Shown here: piece after piece, positions 1 to 11,872 of the stretch
How positions within the stretch are numbered: the first letter of the stretch is position 1
How the letters are laid out: each line of letters begins with the position of its first letter
From: Virgibacillus litoralis
GTDB taxonomy: Bacteria; Bacillota; Bacilli; Bacillales; Amphibacillaceae
DNA: 64,000 bases
NCBI RefSeq assembly: GCF_017873675.1
Contig: NZ_JAGGKK010000004.1
Coordinates: 124,001-188,000, forward strand
Direction: 5' to 3'
Program-made: the position numbers and the translations under genes
Notes under the pieces: generated by a model
What the model saw: only the letters and a program-made list of their open reading frames with translations
Database searches by the model: none
Told to the model about the DNA's origin: nothing

Positions 1-298
1 TGTTCCCTGCTCTTCTGTTGATGTTCCCGGCTCTTCTGTTGATGTTCATGCTCGTTCTGTTGATGTTCCTGCTCTTCTGTCGATGTTCTTGCTCGTTCTG
101 TTGATGTTCTCGCTCTTCTGTTGATGTTCTCGCTCTTCTGTTGATGTTCATGCTCTTCTGTTGATGTTCCTGCTCTTCTGTCGATGTTCCCTGCTCTTCT
201 GTCGATGTTTCCGCTCTTCTGTTGATGTTCATGCTCGTTCTGTTGATGTTCCGCTCGTTCTGTTGATGTACCCACCGATTCCCTGCTCGTTCTGTTAA
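1..298. repeat. Degenerate 20-21 bp tandem array, about 14 units
   Basis: Fourteen head-to-tail units of 20 or 21 bp, each opening with TGTTC and closing with TTCTGTTGA or TTCTGTCGA, with a GCTC or GCTCG core and 2-3 variable bases between. The last unit (267-298) is stretched to 32 bp. The array probably begins before the window. Unit lengths mix 20 and 21, so no reading frame is kept and it is not coding. Read on the minus strand each unit starts ATCAACAGAA. No cas gene or unique spacers are seen, so this is not CRISPR. Function is unknown. Confidence 0.9.
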
Positions 299-361
299 TG
301 TATTGTTTTTCTAATAGATATTCCTTGTCTTATGCAAATATGTTCAAATTCTTTTCAAAAC

Positions 362-398
362 AAAAAAAGACCTGAAATAGTTTCCACACTATTTCAGG
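362..398 (-). terminator. Rho-independent terminator of the regulator-peptide cassette
   Basis: Perfect 11 bp stem (371-381 with 388-398), 6-base loop, and an A-run at 362-368 that reads as a U-tract on the minus strand. It lies 55 bases past the stop of the small peptide gene, so regulator and peptide most simply share one transcript ending here. Confidence 0.88.
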
Positions 399-452
399 CA
401 AGTTCATCATATAGTAATAGGGTAAAAAAATTACTTGCTAGCTCTTCATAAT

Positions 453-590
453 TTAGAAGAGACTTGAATCATGGCTAATTGAAAATACACTTGGTTCCAG
501 GTCTGATGCTAATTCCGCTGGCTCTTGTGAGAATAGAAAGCCTGCTACTAGAAGTGTACCTAATGATACTGTTGCAATTAGTTTTTTCAT
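453..590 (-). CDS. Small exported signalling-peptide precursor (Phr/NprX-like), 45 aa
   Basis: A 45-codon ORF, ATG at 588-590, preceded by a strong GGAGGGGAG ribosome binding site that begins inside the 3' end of the regulator gene only 14 bases upstream. The product starts MKKLIATVSLGTLLVAGFLF, a short basic end plus hydrophobic core typical of a Sec signal. A polar acidic tail follows (SQEPAELASDLEP, then VFSISHDSSLF). Size, signal-like N-terminus, short tail and position directly after a 421-residue HTH-TPR protein match exported pro-peptides of the RRNPP family (NprX, PapR, Phr). The mature peptide cannot be read with certainty; it should lie in the last ~15 residues. No homology was tested. 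Alternative: an unrelated small secreted or membrane peptide. Confidence 0.7.
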   Translation of the reverse strand: MKKLIATVSLGTLLVAGFLFSQEPAELASDLEPSVFSISHDSSLF

Positions 591-604
591 TTATCTCCCC
601 TCCT

Positions 605-1870
605 TTACAGATTAATCAATTCTTCATAGGTGACATTTGCTAATTTATAATATTTAACAGAATCTTTATACTTGTTTAACCTCTCAAAATGTCTGCCGAG
701 CATCTTGGCGTAATCAACTAAATTAGCAAAGTCCTTATGCTTTTGTAGGTACGGAATAAATTCATTGATTACCAGCGTTTCAAATTTCTCATTATCTTGC
801 CTAATAGCATAGTTATAGGAATTAATAACATAATAATGAATTTTAAATGATTCTTTATTTTTCATGCTATCTAATAATTCAATTCCTTTATCAATCATTT
901 CTCTTGTTTTATCAAAATCATATATTGAATAATATTCCTTAATTAATGATGTAACTGCGGTCAATCTAGCATTAAGTTCAACTTCAGGGTCATTTAGCAC
1001 CTCAACATAGTAGTGAATCGCCTGTTTTCTATCCCCTTTTGTAGAATGTAAATACCCTAGGTTCTGATTTGTCAGTTGGATGATCTGTCTATTCTTGCTC
1101 AATTCACCTAAGTGTTTAGCTAAATTATGGTTCTTAATCGACTTATCATACATTCTTATTCTTCGGTATGAAATTCCCAATACGATATGACATTGGGCAC
1201 ACCTTATAAAGTTATATTGTTTACGAAAAATATCAATAGCTTTATCAGAGTATTCAATTGCCTCAAGTGTATTATGCAATTTACTATGTGTGACAGCTAT
1301 TGTATATAGTAAATCTGCTATCTTTTCTTCAGATAATTCAAGCTGATTCAATTTTTCTTCAGCAATCTTGTACATTCGCATTGCCTGATTAAATTCATTT
1401 TTAGCTGTATTATAATTACCTTTAAACTTATACCAATAAAATAGATGCAAACTATCAAATGTTCCAGACATATCTGCTAGTCTATTAATTTGAGTTAATG
1501 CCTCTTCAAATTCACCCAGGATTAAAAAATACCTTATCTTATGAATCTCAAACATTATTAGACTGTCTGAATGATGTTCATACATTAAACTGTTTAATTC
1601 TTTGTATGTATTTATTATTTTCTCTTTGTCATTAACCTCAAACAGCATTTCATACCACTGCTGGCACTTGTCCCTAATTGTTTCATCTGTTTCGTTGTTC
1701 AGTTGAATTCCAAGTCGAGTGCACAATAGGCTTATTACGTTTGAACTTGCCTCTGTTTTTTGATTCTCTATTTTTGATAAGTATGCAAACGAGACAATTC
1801 CCTCAGCTAGTTCTGCTTGAGTCATTTCCTGTTTAATGCGGTGTAATTTGATATATGGACCTATTTCCAT
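605..1870 (-). CDS. XRE/HTH-TPR transcriptional regulator, RRNPP (NprR/PlcR-like), 421 aa
   Basis: Probable peptide-responsive DNA-binding regulator. Residues ~4-60 form an XRE helix-turn-helix (IKLHRIKQEMTQAELAEG, then the recognition region AYLSKIENQKTEAS). The remaining ~350 residues are helical with tetratricopeptide-like repeats rich in Tyr, Leu and Ala, as in NprR, PlcR and Rap proteins. Length of 421 aa is close to NprR (~423). The frame is open for 63 codons upstream, but ATG at 1868-1870 is chosen because it has a GAGGTGGG site and places the HTH at the N-terminus. A 45-codon exported-peptide gene follows within 15 bases and shares its terminator, which supports a receptor-pheromone pair. 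Inverted GGAAAGTT boxes lie upstream. Target genes are unknown. Confidence 0.85.
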   Translation of the reverse strand: MEIGPYIKLHRIKQEMTQAELAEGIVSFAYLSKIENQKTEASSNVISLLCTRLGIQLNNETDETIRDKCQQWYEMLFEVNDKEKIINTYKELNSLMYEHHSDSLIMFEIHKIRYFLILGEFEEALTQINRLADMSGTFDSLHLFYWYKFKGNYNTAKNEFNQAMRMYKIAEEKLNQLELSEEKIADLLYTIAVTHSKLHNTLEAIEYSDKAIDIFRKQYNFIRCAQCHIVLGISYRRIRMYDKSIKNHNLAKHLGELSKNRQIIQLTNQNLGYLHSTKGDRKQAIHYYVEVLNDPEVELNARLTAVTSLIKEYYSIYDFDKTREMIDKGIELLDSMKNKESFKIHYYVINSYNYAIRQDNEKFETLVINEFIPYLQKHKDFANLVDYAKMLGRHFERLNKYKDSVKYYKLANVTYEELINL

Positions 1871-1961
1871 CTTTATACCCACCTCACTAGCTGAATTTAA
1901 ACTCAAATTATTTAAAGTTTCTATATTTCTATAATAACATATTTTCAAATAATTCATATTG

Positions 1962-2032
1962 GGAAAGTTGAGGGGTTTATATGGCAATAAACACCCATGA
2001 AACTTGCTAACTTTCCTCAAATTAGGAAAGTT
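1962..2032. promoter_or_regulatory. Inverted GGAAAGTT boxes upstream of the HTH-TPR regulator
   Basis: AACTTTCCT at 2009-2017 and AGGAAAGTT at 2024-2032 form a 9 bp perfect inverted repeat with a 6 bp gap. A further direct GGAAAGTT lies at 1962-1969. They sit 90-160 bp upstream of the regulator start, next to the rocA terminator. They could be an operator for autoregulation. No convincing -35/-10 pair was identified, so this is inference. Confidence 0.4.
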
Positions 2033-2040
2033 TGATATAA

Positions 2041-2080
2041 AAAGCCCTTTTTTGCACATTTACGCGCAAAAAAGGGCTTT
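2041..2080 (-). terminator. Terminator of rocA
   Basis: Perfect 15 bp inverted repeat (2041-2055 with 2066-2080), AAAGCCC...GGGCTTT, 10-base loop, just past the rocA stop. The A-rich bases before 2041 give a T-rich tail on the minus strand. Confidence 0.9.
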
Positions 2081-2104
2081 GTCGAAATTTGTAAGTCTAA
2101 TTAC

Positions 2105-3652
2105 TTAGAACATTTCTGATGTCGTTTTACCTTGCATGTGGTGGATTAGGTAATCCGGACCACCGGCTTTTGAGTCTGTACCTGACATGTTGAAACCACC
2201 AAATGGCTGGTATCCAACAATTGCGGCTGTACAGCCACGGTTGAAGTAAAGATTTCCGACATGGAAGTCTTCACGTGCCTTCTCCTGGTGAACGCGGTTG
2301 TTGGTGATTACTGCACCAGTTAGACCGTATTCAGTGTTATTAGCAATTTCGATTGCTTCATCAAAGTCTTTTGCTTTTGTTAATCCAACAACTGGTCCGA
2401 AGATTTCTTCTTGCATAATGCGTGCTTCAGGATCAAGGTCAGCAAATACAGTTGGATTTACGAACCAGCCTTTGCTATCATCGCCATCTCCACCAGCAAG
2501 AAGTTTTCCTTCTTTTTTGCCAACTTCAATATAACTCATTATTTTGTCATATGCACCCTGGTCAATTACAGGTCCCATAAAGTGTGAGTTGTCATGTGGA
2601 TCACCAGCAGACTTCTCTTTTGTTAATGCTGCTACGCGGTCTTTCACTTGATCATATACATCTTCATGTATTACAGCACGTGAGCATGCTGAACATTTTT
2701 GGCCAGAGAAGCCAAATGCTGATTGAACAATCGATTGTGCTGCTAGTTCAAGATCCGCTTCATTATCCACAACGATTGTATCTTTTCCGCCCATTTCAAT
2801 AATGGTACGTTTCAGCCATTTTTGGCCTGGCTGTACTTTAGCGGCACGTTCAAAGATACGGGTACCAACATCGCGAGAACCAGTAAAGCTAATGAAACGT
2901 GTCCGTGGATGATCTACAAGATAGTCACCTACTTCACTACCCGGTCCAGGAATATAGTTGATCACACCTGCAGGCATCCCTGCTTCTTCAAGTACTTCCA
3001 TCAATTTATATGCAATAACAGGGGTTGTGCTAGCCGGTTTCAATAATACAGTGTTACCTGAAACCATCGAAGCAACAGTTGTACCTGCCATAATTGCGAA
3101 AAGGAAATTCCATGGTGAAATTACCACGCCAACGCCTAATGGGATGTAATTGTATTGGTTATATTCGATTGGGCGACTATTAATTTCAACGCCATCTTTA
3201 AATTTGAGCATCTGACGGCCGTAATATTCCATGAAGTCAATTGCTTCAGCTGTATCAGCATCCGCTTCCTTCCATGGCTTTCCACCTTCTTTTACTAAGT
3301 GCGCAGTGAATTCATGCTTACGGCGTCTAACAATTGCCGCTGAACGAAAAAGAATATCTGCACGAAATTTTGGATCTGACTTTCTCCATGTTTCAAATGT
3401 CGTGTCAGCAACTTTCATTGCCTGTTCAGCCAGTTCCTGATTAGCTTTTGATACATAACCCACAACTTCATCTTTATTTGCTGGGTTTACTGATACGATC
3501 TTATCATCTGTTGTAATGCGTTCCCCACCAATGATTAATGGGTATTCTTTACCAAGATCAGCTTCAATCTTTTTAAGTGCTTCTAGCATTGCACTTCTAT
3601 TTTCTTCTACGGTAAAGTCTGTAAAAGGTTCATGCTTGTAAGGTACTACCAT
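2105..3652 (-). CDS. rocA: 1-pyrroline-5-carboxylate dehydrogenase
   Basis: NAD-dependent oxidation of pyrroline-5-carboxylate/glutamate semialdehyde to glutamate, the last step of proline and arginine catabolism; cytosolic. The 515-residue protein is the usual length of Bacillus RocA and spans the aldehyde dehydrogenase fold. The catalytic glutamate is E286 in EMGGKD and the nucleophilic cysteine C320 in [13 protein letters not shown]. The cofactor-binding stretch FTGSRDVG lies near residue 256. ATG at 3650-3652 has an AAGGAGG site. It ends in a strong terminator and is separated from camS by ~260 bp, so it is likely monocistronic. No proline dehydrogenase gene lies beside it. Confidence 0.96.
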   Translation of the reverse strand: MVVPYKHEPFTDFTVEENRSAMLEALKKIEADLGKEYPLIIGGERITTDDKIVSVNPANKDEVVGYVSKANQELAEQAMKVADTTFETWRKSDPKFRADILFRSAAIVRRRKHEFTAHLVKEGGKPWKEADADTAEAIDFMEYYGRQMLKFKDGVEINSRPIEYNQYNYIPLGVGVVISPWNFLFAIMAGTTVASMVSGNTVLLKPASTTPVIAYKLMEVLEEAGMPAGVINYIPGPGSEVGDYLVDHPRTRFISFTGSRDVGTRIFERAAKVQPGQKWLKRTIIEMGGKDTIVVDNEADLELAAQSIVQSAFGFSGQKCSACSRAVIHEDVYDQVKDRVAALTKEKSAGDPHDNSHFMGPVIDQGAYDKIMSYIEVGKKEGKLLAGGDGDDSKGWFVNPTVFADLDPEARIMQEEIFGPVVGLTKAKDFDEAIEIANNTEYGLTGAVITNNRVHQEKAREDFHVGNLYFNRGCTAAIVGYQPFGGFNMSGTDSKAGGPDYLIHHMQGKTTSEMF

Positions 3653-3714
3653 GAAAAAACCTCCTTAAAAATTCTCTTTTACTCCATGATTGCGTTTTCA
3701 TATCGACATAAAGC

Positions 3715-3739
3715 GAGGGATGGAGCTATCCCATCCCTC
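3715..3739. terminator. Possible terminator hairpin after the camS-like gene
   Basis: GAGGGATGG at 3715-3723 pairs with CCATCCCTC at 3731-3739 with a 7-base loop. U-tracts are weak on both strands (TTTTAA on plus, CTTTAT on minus), so termination is plausible but not certain. The rest of 3653-3910 holds only the rocA ribosome binding site and AT-rich spacer. Confidence 0.45.
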
Positions 3740-3910
3740 ATTTTAACCGAATAGCCCAAACAGTTCAACGAATCCAGTTTATTTATTTAGAAACATTGAC
3801 TTATGATTAAAGGAGTTTTTATCAAAACATGCTTCACTTTCTTAGAACCCCTTATACTTCGGAGTCCAAGCCATAGTTGCATTTGTACAGTAAAAAAATA
3901 TTATACTTTT

Positions 3911-5173
3911 TTACTTATCAAAAATATGGACAGTTGGTTCGTCTGCTCCTGCTTCCCGGTATATAATACTCTCCATTTTATCGTTCGATTTAATCTTGAC
4001 TTCAAGATCATAATAGTCCGAAAACATTTCTTTAACTAATTGATACGTGTACTGTGTAAAGCCTATGACTTCTCCTTTTCCATAAAACTCCAGCGGGATT
4101 TCAAGTGTAAGCTTCTTTAATTCTTCATTCTTGTAGAAGCCTTCACCGATAACGCCCACATAGTTCGGGAAAAATTCTTCAATCCTAGTACCAAAGTTTT
4201 GTACTAATTGTTGATGATCATAATATTTTTCTTTACCTTCATCAGAAGGGAAAAGAATATTTTCTTCATTAACTGTTTCCCATTCTCCAATCGTCATGTC
4301 ACTGCCCTTTACACCTGTTTTGGCAACATAACTTCCGGATACAGGTGAGCCTTGGTCTTCCTCTCTGTATAGGGTGATAAGAATTGGTATATCAGCTAAG
4401 TTATCCATTTTCCGTACGCGTTCAAGAACTGTTTGTGCGATTTCTTTTCCTTTTTTTAGCATCGTTGACTTTGGTATTTCATGATGGTAACTCGGCCCGC
4501 CATCTTCTGTTTGAAATGTATACTCTGATTTCATTGCAATACCAATGGACATTCCAACTAGTTCAACTGAATTATCTTCATTTTTTTTCAGAAAGTTCTG
4601 CTCCAGAATATGGGTTAGATATTTTGGATTTTCTTCTTGCTGTTTTTTAGAAGGCCATGATTGTTGCGAGGCGGATTCATCATCTTTATTAGATTTGTCA
4701 TATTTAATTGGTGGGTTAAGTGCCAAAGTATTCTCATGTCTGATTTCTTCGATCTTACTCTTAGGTGCATTCGGAAAACTTTCTTTATAGTTTGCGATTG
4801 TGACCGCTAACTGTTGTTCTGTCATTTCTCGCTCAAGCCAGTTGTACATCATATCCTCTTCTAGATATTGACCTTCTTCAAAAAAGTACTTTTCCGGATC
4901 ATAATATTCCTTCGAAAGGCGTCTTAATCCTTGTTCCATCTCATCAATATCCAGCCGATTACCCATCTGATTAACGATAACTCCACGGGATGCACTTGGT
5001 CGATACGGTAATATTGTTCGGTATTCCTCTTTAGAGAACTGATTGCTTGAGACGATGGATGTATTTTCTTCTGATTCATCCTCTTGTTTAACAACCTCAT
5101 CATCATTGATGCTTGGGCTACAGCTCGTTAAGACCAGTAGGGTACCTAACAACCAAACAATAAATTTTTTCAA
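3911..5173 (-). CDS. camS: CamS family lipoprotein (YerH-like), sex-pheromone precursor homolog
   Basis: Surface lipoprotein of the CamS/YerH family, 420 aa. The N-terminus MKKFIVWLLGTLLVLTSC is a lipoprotein signal with lipobox LTSC (lipidated Cys18); the rest is hydrophilic with an acidic linker after the Cys. In Staphylococcus aureus the CamS signal peptide is processed to a cAM373-like conjugation pheromone; whether this one is active is unknown. The start codon is TTG at 5171-5173 with AAGGAG eight bases upstream. It lies downstream of ligA by 13 bp, the same order pcrB-pcrA-ligA-yerH as in B. subtilis, and is probably the last gene of that operon. Confidence 0.88.
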   Translation of the reverse strand: MKKFIVWLLGTLLVLTSCSPSINDDEVVKQEDESEENTSIVSSNQFSKEEYRTILPYRPSASRGVIVNQMGNRLDIDEMEQGLRRLSKEYYDPEKYFFEEGQYLEEDMMYNWLEREMTEQQLAVTIANYKESFPNAPKSKIEEIRHENTLALNPPIKYDKSNKDDESASQQSWPSKKQQEENPKYLTHILEQNFLKKNEDNSVELVGMSIGIAMKSEYTFQTEDGGPSYHHEIPKSTMLKKGKEIAQTVLERVRKMDNLADIPILITLYREEDQGSPVSGSYVAKTGVKGSDMTIGEWETVNEENILFPSDEGKEKYYDHQQLVQNFGTRIEEFFPNYVGVIGEGFYKNEELKKLTLEIPLEFYGKGEVIGFTQYTYQLVKEMFSDYYDLEVKIKSNDKMESIIYREAGADEPTVHIFDK

Positions 5174-5186
5174 AGCGCTCCACTCC

Positions 5187-9424
<4,238 letters not shown>

Positions 9425-9436
9425 AATGACACCACC

Positions 9437-10129
9437 TTAATCCATATCGTTAACTGCTTTAACAGTCTTCAATGCTTTTTTTATATCTGTATAAATACTG
9501 TTTCCTACTACTATTGTATCTGCGTTTTCTTTCATTTCACGGGCCTGGAAGTTGTTTTCAATGCCTCCACCGTAAAAGAGCTTCGTGTTACTCAATTGTT
9601 CCTTCACTTTTTTCACAAGTGACGGATCGCCATACGTACCACTGTATTCCATATAGAAAATCGGTAAATGAAAGACATGTTCAGCCATGTACGCATATGC
9701 TGTCACATCGTCCTCGTCTGGCATTTCACAGTTTGTTTTCGAAAAGGCCTTGGCTTCCTGATTTAAAATACAATAACCCTCTACAAACATTTCATTCCAG
9801 TCCATAATATCCTTATATTCTTTAATTGCTTGATGCTGCAAATCCATCATCCACTTTTTCTCGGTACTGTTAATGACCATCGGAATGAAATAGTAGTCAA
9901 ATCCCGGTGTAATAGCATCCATGTTGGATATTTCTAAAACACATGGAACTGTATGCCTGCGAACTCGTGAGAGCAAATCCAGCACTCCATCCAATGTAAC
10001 ATTATCAGTTCCTCCAACAATAACTGCGTCTGTACCAGATTCACAGATCATATCCAAGTGCTCGTCCGATATTTCTTTAGCAGGATCCAGTTTAAATAAA
10101 TGCTTCCACGTGTTCAATGTATAATTCAA
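9437..10129 (-). CDS. pcrB: Heptaprenylglyceryl phosphate synthase PcrB
   Basis: Transfers a heptaprenyl group to sn-glycerol-1-phosphate, giving an archaeal-type ether lipid precursor in Bacillales. The 230-residue TIM barrel shows WKHLFKLDPAK at the N-terminus, GTDAVIVGGTDNV (phosphate region), YMEYSGTYGDP and the C-terminal phosphate-binding loop FYGGGIENNFQA, all family hallmarks. The start is TTG at 10127-10129 with GGAGG nine bases upstream. First gene of the pcrB-pcrA-ligA-camS run, the same order as B. subtilis. Confidence 0.95.
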   Translation of the reverse strand: MNYTLNTWKHLFKLDPAKEISDEHLDMICESGTDAVIVGGTDNVTLDGVLDLLSRVRRHTVPCVLEISNMDAITPGFDYYFIPMVINSTEKKWMMDLQHQAIKEYKDIMDWNEMFVEGYCILNQEAKAFSKTNCEMPDEDDVTAYAYMAEHVFHLPIFYMEYSGTYGDPSLVKKVKEQLSNTKLFYGGGIENNFQAREMKENADTIVVGNSIYTDIKKALKTVKAVNDMD

Positions 10130-10437
10130 CGTTAAAATCCTCCATATTCAAAAATTGGATCAGTTCATTCACCGTTATATTATTTCATTCTTAAAGTATA
10201 CCAAAAATCAGGCAAGGAAATTAGGATAAAATTTAATGTTTTTCTGGTTTTTTAAGAAGGAGGCTAATAATGAGGAATATAAGGTATAAGTGTGGCTTTC
10301 TAACCACGCAGTGATAATACGCTGAAGCGTTGCCCTAAGGTGCGCGAAGAGTATTGCCGGAGCGGTATCATAGCACACTATGTCGCAGTCGTTCATTAGA
10401 GAAAAATGACGCTACCTCAACGAGATAGCGACATTTG
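10130..10437. other. Intergenic pcrB-yerC with an unassigned GC-rich structured patch
   Basis: Between the yerC terminator and pcrB. Positions ~10258-10400 differ in base composition from the AT-rich flank and contain small inverted repeats (GTGG/CCAC around 10292-10307, CGCTGAAGCG at 10320-10329) and a near-repeat GCGTTGCC / GTATTGCC. A 62-codon frame on the minus strand (10208-10396) has no recognisable family or convincing ribosome site and is not called. It may be a degenerate mobile or REP-like remnant. Confidence 0.4.
10402..10435 (-). terminator. Terminator of yerC
   Basis: On the minus strand CGCTATCTC-GTT-GAGGTAGCG forms a 9 bp stem (one G-U), extended by AATG/CATT across one mismatch and followed by TTTTT. 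It lies three bases past the yerC stop. Confidence 0.85.
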
Positions 10438-10737
10438 TTATTCTTCCTCGTTCATAATGCGATCCAAAACCAGCTGATAGCCATCACTGCCAAAGTTAAT
10501 ACATCGCCGAACACGTGATATAGTTGCAGTTGAGGCATTCGTTTCATTTTCGATAACATTGTATGTGTGACCTTCTGTTAACATTTTTGCAACTTGCAAA
10601 CGCTGAGCAATTGAATGTATTTCCGACATTGTTGCAATATCATCAAAAAATTTATAGCATTCCTCACGATCCTTAAGTGAAAGAATAGCATCAAACATTT
10701 GATCTAACTGTTTTCCGCGTAGTTTATCGATTTGCAC
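10438..10737 (-). CDS. yerC: YerC/YecD family TrpR-like DNA-binding protein
   Basis: Small protein of 99 aa with a TrpR-type helix-turn-helix (AKMLTEGHTYNVIENETNAS, then TATISRVRRCINFGSDGY at ~residues 50-85). The family is widespread in Firmicutes next to pcrB/yerB, and its regulatory target here is unknown. GTG start at 10735-10737 with a GGGGG site seven bases upstream. It is followed by its own terminator and preceded by yerB by 21 bp, so yerB-yerC are probably co-transcribed. Confidence 0.88.
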   Translation of the reverse strand: MQIDKLRGKQLDQMFDAILSLKDREECYKFFDDIATMSEIHSIAQRLQVAKMLTEGHTYNVIENETNASTATISRVRRCINFGSDGYQLVLDRIMNEEE

Positions 10738-10758
10738 AACGAAACCCCCTGTTTCATA

Positions 10759-11823
10759 CTAATTCGAAATACTTACAGATTGATCGATTCCCGGACTTGA
10801 CGGGATTACGTTGACCCATGTTTTACCTTGAACAAATTCAACTGGCTGACCATCCTTTACAGGGATTATTCGCCCGTCACGATTCTCCCATTGTACCTCT
10901 TTAACCTTTCCTTTATGAATAAGATACCCGTTGCCGCCTGAAGTCATATCGATTGCACGACGACCTGCGTCATCAATAACCTCATGATATGTCTCCACAA
11001 TGAATATATTGTCAACCTGTATTGGTTCTTCAGAATTCAATTCGACCGTTTTCTTCCGATCGCTGTATCGTGTATATTTTTCATTTTTTTCATCATATTC
11101 ATATTCGACAATTTCCATTGGGTTGTCTGAATACACGATTTCAACATGGTTTGCTTCATCACCTGAAATGTTTTTCGTTTCATCCTCGGATAAGAACGGT
11201 AGTGGCTTGTATGAATGTTTAACATCATATCCTTTTTGTGATGCTACGTCGTACACAGCTCCAAATTGCAAATACGAATTATGCGGTGCCCGACGAAAAG
11301 ATTCCCGTTTGAACAAGTGGCCGTCATTATCGTAAATAGCGCCATCCAAGTGTTCAATACCGCGCTTTTTAATCATATCATTTACAAAGTTTGCTGCCCC
11401 GTGATAAATATATAATGCGTCATACCTATCTGCCATTTCAAAATAATACTCACGCGCACTTCTCACCGGACCCACAACTTCTGGCTTTTCGCTTTGAAAC
11501 ATAGCTAGAAAACGAGTGATTTTTCCTTCTGCCAAAAATTCAAACACTACATCCGCACTGGAAAGACCCGTTTGAGGACGTGCTTTAGTGTGATTATTTA
11601 TCATAACACTGACTATACGATCATTTACTTTTTGATCTGTCTTAATTCCTGTTAGTGGGAATGTATTTGATTTTTCAGCTTCCTTAGGATCCGGTAACTG
11701 ATCTTTCTCTTCTACTGCATTTTCTTTTGCCCCATTATCTTCAGCTTCCTGCTTTTCGTCTGAACAAGCTGCTAGTAAGACGAACATTAACAATAACAGG
11801 AAGTAAAATAGTGCCTTCTTCAT
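10759..11823 (-). CDS. yerB: YerB, DUF3048 lipoprotein
   Basis: Predicted surface lipoprotein of 354 aa. Signal MKKALFYFLLLLMFVLLAAC with lipobox LAAC (Cys20), then an acidic, Lys/Glu-rich linker (~21-50) and the DUF3048 domain. That domain shows PLTGI, VMINNHTKARPQTGLSSADVV, GPVRSAREYY and a C-terminal TWVNVIPSS. No catalytic function is established for the family. ATG at 11821-11823 with GAGGTGG close upstream. It lies between yerA and yerC, as in B. subtilis. Confidence 0.9.
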   Translation of the reverse strand: MKKALFYFLLLLMFVLLAACSDEKQEAEDNGAKENAVEEKDQLPDPKEAEKSNTFPLTGIKTDQKVNDRIVSVMINNHTKARPQTGLSSADVVFEFLAEGKITRFLAMFQSEKPEVVGPVRSAREYYFEMADRYDALYIYHGAANFVNDMIKKRGIEHLDGAIYDNDGHLFKRESFRRAPHNSYLQFGAVYDVASQKGYDVKHSYKPLPFLSEDETKNISGDEANHVEIVYSDNPMEIVEYEYDEKNEKYTRYSDRKKTVELNSEEPIQVDNIFIVETYHEVIDDAGRRAIDMTSGGNGYLIHKGKVKEVQWENRDGRIIPVKDGQPVEFVQGKTWVNVIPSSPGIDQSVSISN

Positions 11824-11872
11824 ATCCCCACCTCTTTCAACTAAAATACTTATACTTTTACTACATTATACG

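Noticed and set aside
1-298. CRISPR array
   Set aside because: Units are contiguous 20-21 bp without distinct spacers and no cas genes are present; the same holds for the arrays at 16611 and 30625.
3803-4039. 78-codon plus-strand ORF near the camS end
   Set aside because: No ribosome site; overlaps the camS 3' end antisense and lacks protein-like composition.
10208-10396. 62-codon minus-strand ORF between yerC and pcrB
   Set aside because: No good ribosome site or recognisable family; lies in the structured patch.
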